A stretch of DNA of 64,000 nt from Bacillota bacterium (GTDB lineage Bacteria; Bacillota; UBA4882; UBA8346), in assembly GCA_023401925.1 (NCBI GenBank), contig JAEXDA010000078.1:1-64000 (forward strand). The letters run 5' to 3'. The translations under genes were made by a program, and so were the position numbers. The notes beneath the pieces are model-generated. The model saw nothing but the letters and a program-made list of their open reading frames with translations. It ran no database searches and had not been told where the DNA came from. Shown here one piece after another: positions 58,551 through 64,000 of this stretch. How positions within the stretch are numbered: position 1 is the first letter of the stretch; each line of letters begins with the position of its first letter.

Positions 58551-59747
58551 CTAGGCGCTTGCCGTCTTACTTTCCTTGATCCGGCCGATCAAGTCCGGTA
58601 TGATTTCGTACAAGTCACCAACCAGGCAATAATGGGCCGTTTTAAAGATAGGCGCATTTTCATCCTTGTTGATCGCGATGATCTGTTCGGAATTATTCAT
58701 GCCGGCGGCAAACTGAACGGACCCGGACACTCCGCAGGTGATGATCAGCTTTGGCCTTACCGTCCGTCCGCTCAATCCTACCTGACGTTTTGCATCCAGC
58801 CACCCGGCTTCCATAATGGGTCGGGTGCAGGCGAGCTGTCCGCCTAATAAGTCAGCAAGCTCTTCCAGCATAGCCAGATCCTCTTCTTTTTTAATTCCCC
58901 GTCCGGCAACTACCAGAACTTCCGCTGCTTCAATAAACTGCTCTTTTTCTTTTGGAATGATATCCAATACCCTAACCCCGCTGGCCAATTCTTGCGGATC
59001 AATATGGCAACGGATGATTTCTCCCCGGGCGCTATCCTTTCTCTCCGGCGCATTCATCACCTTGTAACGTACTGTAGCCATCTGAGGCCTGTGATTGGGC
59101 GTTAAAATCTGCGCCATGATATTTCCCCCAAAGGCAGGTCGGATCTGCACCAAATCCGTATTTTCATTGATATCCAGCATAGTGCAATCCGCTGTCAGCC
59201 CGGTTTTTAATCTGGCTGCCACCCTGGGAGCCAACTGCCTGCCCACGGGAGTGGCCCCTATTAAAATAGCCGTTGGTTTTATATTTTTAACATAATCCTC
59301 AAAGGCTTTTGTGTATGGCTCCATCTTAAAGCGGTCAAGCTCCTCCTGATCATACACAAATACTTTATCGGCCCCGTAATGGAGCAGTTCCTCGCATTGG
59401 GCCCCGATATTATGGCCGATCATAACGGCATAAACTGGATGATCAATCTTATCTGCCAGTTCCCTCGCTTTGCCCATTAACTCATAAGTAACCGGATGGA
59501 TGATTCCGTCAATATGGTCTGCATATACTGCAATTCCCTTCCATTGATCCTTATCTATCGCCTGCACCTTTTCTTCCACATATTCAACGGCGCCCCGGGG
59601 TCCATTTTTGACGCAAAGTTTACACATTTTGCAGGCCGAATTGATCTGCAGACGATGATCCTTTTCTTCCAAAGCTCCGAATGGGCATATACTGATTAGT
59701 GCCTGTATATTGCCGACTTTCTCCTGATTGATAATTAACTTGGCCAT
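58551..59747 (-). CDS. etfA: Electron-transfer flavoprotein alpha subunit with ferredoxin-like N-terminus (LctC type)
   Basis: About 398 residues. The N-terminal 60 residues carry a ferredoxin-like segment with Cys in ICPFGAL and CKMCKLC, enough for one [4Fe-4S] cluster, as in LctC-type EtfA proteins. The EtfA core has ILIGATPVGRQLAPRVAARL and a C-terminal FAD domain (VGLSGRTVRPKLIITCGVSG, AINKDENAPIFKTAHYCLVG). It takes electrons in the lactate dehydrogenase complex. ATG 59747 follows AAGGAGGAAAGG; a TTG seven codons upstream is less likely. Starts within 14 bp of the EtfB stop. Confidence 0.92.
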   Translation of the reverse strand: MAKLIINQEKVGNIQALISICPFGALEEKDHRLQINSACKMCKLCVKNGPRGAVEYVEEKVQAIDKDQWKGIAVYADHIDGIIHPVTYELMGKARELADKIDHPVYAVMIGHNIGAQCEELLHYGADKVFVYDQEELDRFKMEPYTKAFEDYVKNIKPTAILIGATPVGRQLAPRVAARLKTGLTADCTMLDINENTDLVQIRPAFGGNIMAQILTPNHRPQMATVRYKVMNAPERKDSARGEIIRCHIDPQELASGVRVLDIIPKEKEQFIEAAEVLVVAGRGIKKEEDLAMLEELADLLGGQLACTRPIMEAGWLDAKRQVGLSGRTVRPKLIITCGVSGSVQFAAGMNNSEQIIAINKDENAPIFKTAHYCLVGDLYEIIPDLIGRIKESKTASA

Positions 59748-59760
59748 TTTCCTTTCCTCC

Positions 59761-60549
59761 TTAAGCAAATTTCAATTCTTTCAGCTTGTTAAACAGTCGA
59801 GCTGTAAGTTCGCTGCCGTCTCCGTTCCAGACTTCCCGATGGTTATTGGCCTTTGGAGGAAAAATCCGCTGCACCTGGGTAGGAGAACCATTCAAGCCAT
59901 AATGCTTTTCATCCCTGTCTTCCAGATCGGCCAGCGTTATCACTCGGATCTCCCTGTCCTTTGTTTCCTGCTTTCTCACGTAAGAAGGAAGCCTCGGCAT
60001 ATAAATATCTTTATCAACGGCTACCAGGCAAGGATACTGAATCTCGGCGATTTCCACATCATGGGTCATATCCATCTCCACCACCATGGAATTGACCTTC
60101 AGTTCCACGATTCTGAAAACATTGGACAGACTTGGAATACCGAGCAATTCCGCCGTCTCCGAACCTACCTGGGCTGTATCCCCATCCGTCGTCTGTTTGC
60201 CGCAAAGGATTAAATCGAAGGTCCCTGATTTTTTGATGCCCTGGGAAATGGTATAGCTGGTGGCCAAAACATCAGCCCCGCCGAATTTTCGGTCAGAGAT
60301 CAAAACACCGTGATCCACTCCGATTGCAAAGGCTTCCCGGAGCACTCCCATGGCCTGATTCGGGCCCATGCTTAAGGCAGTAATGCTTCCACCCAATTTT
60401 TCTTTTATACGGAGCGCGGTCTCAATCGCATATAAATCATAGGGATTCATTTTGGACTCCACCCCGTTCCTTTTAAGGACTCCGGTAACCGGGTCCACCT
60501 CCACCTTATTGCTGGCAGGTACTTGTTTAATACATACTAAAATATTCAT
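59761..60549 (-). CDS. etfB: Electron-transfer flavoprotein beta subunit (LctB type)
   Basis: A 262-residue EtfB. The AMP/FAD-binding pattern is complete: MNILVCIKQVPASNKVEVDP, NPYDLYAIETALRIKE, SDRKFGGADVLATSYTIS, and LCGKQTTDGDTAQVGSETAE. In bifurcating EtfB a second FAD replaces AMP and receives electrons from NADH. It partners EtfA and LctD in the same operon and is preceded by the permease. GGAGAGGTG-type ribosome site before the ATG. Confidence 0.94.
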   Translation of the reverse strand: MNILVCIKQVPASNKVEVDPVTGVLKRNGVESKMNPYDLYAIETALRIKEKLGGSITALSMGPNQAMGVLREAFAIGVDHGVLISDRKFGGADVLATSYTISQGIKKSGTFDLILCGKQTTDGDTAQVGSETAELLGIPSLSNVFRIVELKVNSMVVEMDMTHDVEIAEIQYPCLVAVDKDIYMPRLPSYVRKQETKDREIRVITLADLEDRDEKHYGLNGSPTQVQRIFPPKANNHREVWNGDGSELTARLFNKLKELKFA

Positions 60550-60650
60550 ATCGTAACACCTCTCCTCCCATTACGAGTTTTAAACAGCATGCGCGGATTT
60601 GGAGGCTTTTCGGGTCAAAATATCCAAATCCGGTTCAATTGTTCCTATCC

Positions 60651-62207
60651 TTAAATTCCAATGCCGGACTGTTCCATCAATAACCGCGACCCGATCAAGG
60701 TAAGAATTCCCACTCCAATGACAAACAGAATGAAATATTTGATGGTTCCTCTGAGAAGCTCATTTTCTTTTCCCTCTAATTTCACAGCTGCTACTGCAAC
60801 GGCGATGCTTTGAGGTGAAATCATTTTACCCATAACCGCACCGGCTGTGTTTGAAGCAGAAATCCAGGCCTGGTTTAATCCCAGCGCCGCTGATGTTTTT
60901 GCCTGCAACCCTCCAAATAATACACTGGCGGAAGTACCGCTTCCGGTTACAAAGGTTCCGATTGAGCCTAAGAAAGGCGCAAATAAAGGATAGAGAAAAC
61001 CCGTACAAACGAATACCGCGGAAATGGAAGCAATCATACCGCTGTAACCCATCAGCTTCGCGGTAGCCATAATGGCAATAATGGTGATCACGGTTTTCAT
61101 CATCTGCAGGATCGTCTTTTTCAGTACCAACAGCATTTCTTTCAAACTCATCCCCTGTATTTTTCCGCCGATAAAAGCGGCCAGGAAAATCCAAAGTACC
61201 GGCGTTGCCAGCCAGGAAAACACATATGGAGTGCCTCCCTCGCCGGTATAAATGGCAGCGGAGGTTTTCACTGTTGAAAGAAGCTCATTAAACGATCCCG
61301 CTAATTTGGAGGTACCAAGAAGTAACAAGAATATCAGGATAAATGGGCTCCAGGCGATCAGCGCTTCCTTTTTATTGATATTTGGGTCGTCATTTTTTCC
61401 TTCAAAAAGATACTCTTCCGGAACGTTCCCCATATTCAGGTACTTTGCCGCTAAAACCGTGGCTGCCATGGAGCAGACCGAACCGATCACCACAGGAAGC
61501 TCCGCTCCAAGATACTTCGCCACCAGGTATTCCGGAATCAAAAAGGCCAGTCCGGATAGGAGCGTGATCAGAAAGATCCCTTGAAAGGGGTTTTTTGTTT
61601 TCCCTGTTAAAGCCACTAAAACAAAGGGTGTCAGTACAATAAATACAGCTAAGAGGATTACGGTATAGGTGGACAAATCGATTCCATTCAGTCCGGTAAT
61701 TTTAGCCAGCGTCGTGGTGGGTATTCCAATGGAACCAAAGGCTGTCGGCGTCGCATTTGCGATCAGACAGACAATCGCCGCAAATATCGGATCAAATCCC
61801 AGCCCCCATAACATGCTGGCAGGTATAGCCACGGCTGTGCCGAATCCGGCCATCCCTTCCATAAAACCGCCGAATCCCCAGGCAATGATCAGTACTAAAA
61901 TCCGCTTGTCTTTCGTTACGTTGGCCAGCATTTTTTTGATGATTTCCATCTTGCCGGTGGCAACGCAAACATTATAAGTAAAAATGGCGGCGATAATAAC
62001 AGTGATGATAGGCCAGAGCGCAAGGGCAACCCCTTCCATAACTGCTTGCAGACTATCGGCAAGCGGCATTTTCCATCCCAATACGGCAAGTACATAGGCA
62101 ATTGCCAATGCGACGACACAAGCTTTAAATCCTGGCATTTTTAAAGCTGTCAAAGCAATGATCAACCAGATAATAGGTAATAACGCCAAAATAAATTCCA
62201 AAATCAT
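60651..62207 (-). CDS. lctP: L-lactate permease (LctP family)
   Basis: A 518-residue membrane protein with 12 or more helices of the lactate permease family. Typical stretches: GFGGFMEGMAGFGTAVAIPA, ANATPTAFGSIGIPTTTLAK, FVTGSGTSASVLFGGLQAKT and NTAGAVMGKMISPQSIAVAV. It imports lactate (or glycolate) with protons. First gene of the operon, 120 bp or so behind the promoter and operators. In A. woodii the equivalent gene is lctF. Confidence 0.94.
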   Translation of the reverse strand: MILEFILALLPIIWLIIALTALKMPGFKACVVALAIAYVLAVLGWKMPLADSLQAVMEGVALALWPIITVIIAAIFTYNVCVATGKMEIIKKMLANVTKDKRILVLIIAWGFGGFMEGMAGFGTAVAIPASMLWGLGFDPIFAAIVCLIANATPTAFGSIGIPTTTLAKITGLNGIDLSTYTVILLAVFIVLTPFVLVALTGKTKNPFQGIFLITLLSGLAFLIPEYLVAKYLGAELPVVIGSVCSMAATVLAAKYLNMGNVPEEYLFEGKNDDPNINKKEALIAWSPFILIFLLLLGTSKLAGSFNELLSTVKTSAAIYTGEGGTPYVFSWLATPVLWIFLAAFIGGKIQGMSLKEMLLVLKKTILQMMKTVITIIAIMATAKLMGYSGMIASISAVFVCTGFLYPLFAPFLGSIGTFVTGSGTSASVLFGGLQAKTSAALGLNQAWISASNTAGAVMGKMISPQSIAVAVAAVKLEGKENELLRGTIKYFILFVIGVGILTLIGSRLLMEQSGIGI

Positions 62208-62252
62208 CTTTCACACCATCTCCCTTTTGTTGGTATTTTGAGATAAGAATGG

Positions 62253-62267
62253 ATTGGTACTACCAAT
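62253..62267. promoter_or_regulatory. LldR/FadR-type operator 1
   Basis: ATTGGTACTACCAAT, a perfect 15-bp palindrome of the TGGTnnnACCA type recognised by FadR-subfamily GntR regulators, in the leader of the permease gene. Confidence 0.7.
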
Positions 62268-62339
62268 TTTTGCTGCTAAAAAATGGTGCCGTAAAACAAT
62301 TTGTTTTACTACACCGATTCAATTCTAACCGATCCATAT

Positions 62340-62350
62340 TGGTAGGACCA
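62340..62350. promoter_or_regulatory. LldR/FadR-type operator 2
   Basis: TGGTAGGACCA, the same TGGTnnnACCA core, about 87 bp from operator 1 and just downstream of the -10 box, where a bound regulator would block transcription. The pair would allow looping. Confidence 0.65.
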
Positions 62351-62362
62351 CTTTGTAATTTT

Positions 62363-62391
62363 ATTATATTTTCGTCTGTCACCCATGTCAA
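62363..62391 (-). promoter_or_regulatory. Sigma-A promoter of the lactate operon
   Basis: On the minus strand TTGACA (62391-62386), a 17-bp spacer, and TATAAT (62368-62363): a consensus housekeeping promoter about 160 bp before the lctP start. The start point would be about 62356. Confidence 0.85.
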
Positions 62392-62435
62392 CAAAGTCTT
62401 TTTTTTCACAATTATACTTATTTTCACAACACTGC

Positions 62436-63170
62436 TTAGGTGATATCACTTTCAAAAGCTGTATTATACCATCCTTCACTCATTTCCTTGAGTTTTTCAT
62501 CAACGACTCCGAAATGATTGTTAATTGATTCATAAGCCAGGTTTTTATCCTTTACAATCAAACTTTCAACCATCCCGTTATGGGCGTCCATCAAAAGCTT
62601 TCTGCTGTCTTCCCGGCTTAATATTTCTCTTCTTAAATCCACAATAAACTTATCCAGGACTTCCGAAAGTGCCTCCAGGATATTGATGATCAGAGCGTTT
62701 TTCGATGCTTTGGCAATGTTATAATGCAACATTTTATCCAGAACGACATTGTTTGCTTCTGTTTCATTCTCCAGTTGTGAAACAATTTGCTTAAGAGTTT
62801 GGATTTCGTCCTCCGTGATGTTGTCGATTGCAAGCAATAACGCTTCCATCTCGAGAGCCCTGCGCAGCTGGCTGATTTGTTTATAATCAATTTGATTGAG
62901 TAAGAACATCATGGAAAGGGATTCTACCAGATTGTTTTCAAAGTTCCCGGTTAAAAAATTACCGGCTCCCTGTTGACTTGAAATGACGCCCATGATATCT
63001 AAGGTACGAATCGCCTCTCTTACGGAATTGCGGCTTATTCCCAATATTTCCGAAAGTTCCCTTTCTGCGGGCAGCTTGCCTCCGATCGCCAGTGTCTCAT
63101 TGCGGATCTGCTTTTTTATATATTCGATTACTTTCATGTAGGATTTTTCCCGGGATCCCCGTTCTTCCAT
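62436..63170 (-). CDS. GntR/FadR-family regulator of lactate genes (LldR-like)
   Basis: A 244-residue regulator. The GntR winged helix occupies residues about 10-75 (NETLAIGGKLPAERELSEIL, ISRNSVREAIRTLDIMGVIS, QQGAGNFLTG) and an FCD ligand domain follows (RRALEMEALLLAIDN, MLHYNIAKASKNALIINILE). LldR and PdhR are relatives that sense lactate or pyruvate. It is the first gene on this strand before the lct promoter and by position matches LctA of A. woodii. ATG 63170 lies 11 bp after GGAGG; TTG one codon upstream is an alternative. Confidence 0.9.
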   Translation of the reverse strand: MEERGSREKSYMKVIEYIKKQIRNETLAIGGKLPAERELSEILGISRNSVREAIRTLDIMGVISSQQGAGNFLTGNFENNLVESLSMMFLLNQIDYKQISQLRRALEMEALLLAIDNITEDEIQTLKQIVSQLENETEANNVVLDKMLHYNIAKASKNALIINILEALSEVLDKFIVDLRREILSREDSRKLLMDAHNGMVESLIVKDKNLAYESINNHFGVVDEKLKEMSEGWYNTAFESDIT

Positions 63171-64000
63171 CAATACAAATACCTCCGCCGGCATAAATTT
63201 AATTGTTATTATTATCACATGATTAAATAATTTATTTGCAAGCTGGAGTTAATACCATTCCTGGCTTGGAACCGAAATAGATTTTAACCCGGCATAGCAT
63301 CATTCCATAATTATCCATAAAATTCCTGCCCTATCAATGGTTTTTCTCATACTATTTGGGGATTTTCTCAAACTATTCACCCCCACTTCTCGTTTGAACG
63401 AGTAAAGACCGGCAAAAAGGCTGGTGTTTACCGAATGGCTCTCATTCGAAAGATCCTTGTTTGTGTTTATTACATGCTTAAACGTAAAAAACAGTTCTAT
63501 TGGACTGATGCTATTTTATCATAGACTCCCCTCCCTTTGACTGCCGAGGCTGTCTAAAAAGCAATTCAAAATCAATAAGAAATACAATATATAGCTTCGT
63601 CGAATGGTTTGACTTCAATATATTGTATTTCTTGATCGTTAAAATTTACTTTTGGGACAGCCCCGAAGCTGCTAAATTTTTCGTGAAAGGGAGGGGAAGA
63701 TCGGCTTAATGGCGGCTTTTGTTACAAAAGTCATTAACCTTGGCCGATACGACAGCAATATCTTCAGTTCTTGGTTTTTAATCCGTAAAACTTGGAGCAT
63801 CCTTATTTGTTAAATGAATTATTTTAAGATTTATTTCTGAAAAGTGTCAGGTTTTGATTTTAAAAATAATTATCCAAATCGCCTTTTTCCAAGATATAAA
63901 TATTTGCATAAGACCAGTTGCAAACTCTGTAATATATATTTTACACTTTTGTAATCGTATAATATCGTATAATAGTATTTATTTATTTAGTTGATTATAA
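63171..64000. other. Gene-free right end with repeats
   Basis: No gene. Regions 63171-63545 and 63665-64000 show no coding frame. The last 130 bp contain ATATCGTATAATAGTATTTA-like A/T-rich tracts that could be promoter sequence for a gene beyond the window. Confidence 0.5.
63546..63664. mobile_element. MITE copy C (119 bp)
   Basis: GAGGCTGTCTAAAAAG at the left and CTTTTGGGACAGCCCC at the right, nearly identical to copy B, with the same flanks (CCTCCCTTTGACTGCC and GAAGCTGCTAAATTTTT). The flanks themselves include CCCCTCCCTTT / AAAGGGAGGGG inverted repeats, so a larger unit may have moved. Confidence 0.75.

Overview
The window looks like a chromosome segment of a spore-forming, probably anaerobic member of the Bacillota (Firmicutes). 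Start codons mostly follow strong GGAGG-type ribosome sites. A YtaF-type sporulation membrane protein, an M-box riboswitch ahead of a magnesium gene, MsmX-dependent-looking sugar ABC importers without their own ATPase, and a bifurcating-type lactate dehydrogenase/EtfAB operon all fit that group. The genus cannot be fixed from the sequence; a Hydrogenispora- or Sporomusa-like anaerobe is only a guess.

Layout: (1) 0-4 kb: the end of an IS3 element, then a MarR-HlyD-DrrA-DrrB drug-efflux operon. (2) 4-8 kb: a MITE, a broken inverted copy of a ricin-type lectin gene, an SDR oxidoreductase, the intact lectin-like gene and an AraC regulator. (3) 8-28.4 kb: a long sugar-acid utilisation region, nearly all on the minus strand. 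It has two ABC importers (binding protein plus two permeases each, no ATPase), two enolase-superfamily enzymes (one MLE-type, one MR-type), a LarA-type nickel racemase/epimerase, an iron alcohol dehydrogenase, a YiaK/DlgD-type 2,3-diketo-L-gulonate reductase, an unusual tandem flavin-reductase-like protein, two LacI regulators and a leaderless sugar-binding protein. Three TTTAAACCGGTTTAAA-type operators surround the distal end. (4) 28.4-30.5 kb: decayed repeats, a candidate small RNA, and an inverted-repeat-bounded cassette with one unknown ORF. (5) 30.5-34.1 kb: pirin, a YgiD-type dioxygenase, FabI and an aldo-keto reductase. (6) 34.9-40.7 kb: magnesium/metal genes: an MgtA P-type ATPase, a membrane-less MgtE-N/CBS protein behind an M-box, and YtaF. 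(7) 41-44.6 kb: a TVP38 membrane protein, a subtilisin-like protease and a DacF-type carboxypeptidase.

(8) 44.8-54.4 kb: a stretch flanked by two copies of a roughly 47-bp repeat that ends in a tRNA-like T-arm/acceptor end; next to the right copy lies an orphan tmRNA 3' end. It holds a two-component system and an operon of a HAD phosphatase, a class III aminotransferase, an arginase-fold protein, two small EamA/SMR-type half-transporters, a Cys-nucleophile alpha/beta hydrolase, a FemAB/GNAT-like acyltransferase and a VirK/YbjX protein. I regard this as the best candidate for an undescribed system, perhaps making and exporting an amine-bearing lipid or cell-wall modification.

(9) 54.4-56.9 kb: second copies of the repeats and the small RNA, gene fragments and phage-like remnants. 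(10) 56.9-63.2 kb: the lactate operon lctD-etfA-etfB-lactate permease with a FadR/LldR-type regulator upstream, a near-perfect promoter and two operators. The window ends in repeats including another MITE.

A recurring theme is decayed repeat islands between functional operons: at least four 118-119 bp MITE copies and several other shared blocks, at about 4.2-4.5, 15.5-16.1, 28.6-30.5, 34.3-34.6, 54.4-55.4 and 63.5-63.7 kb.
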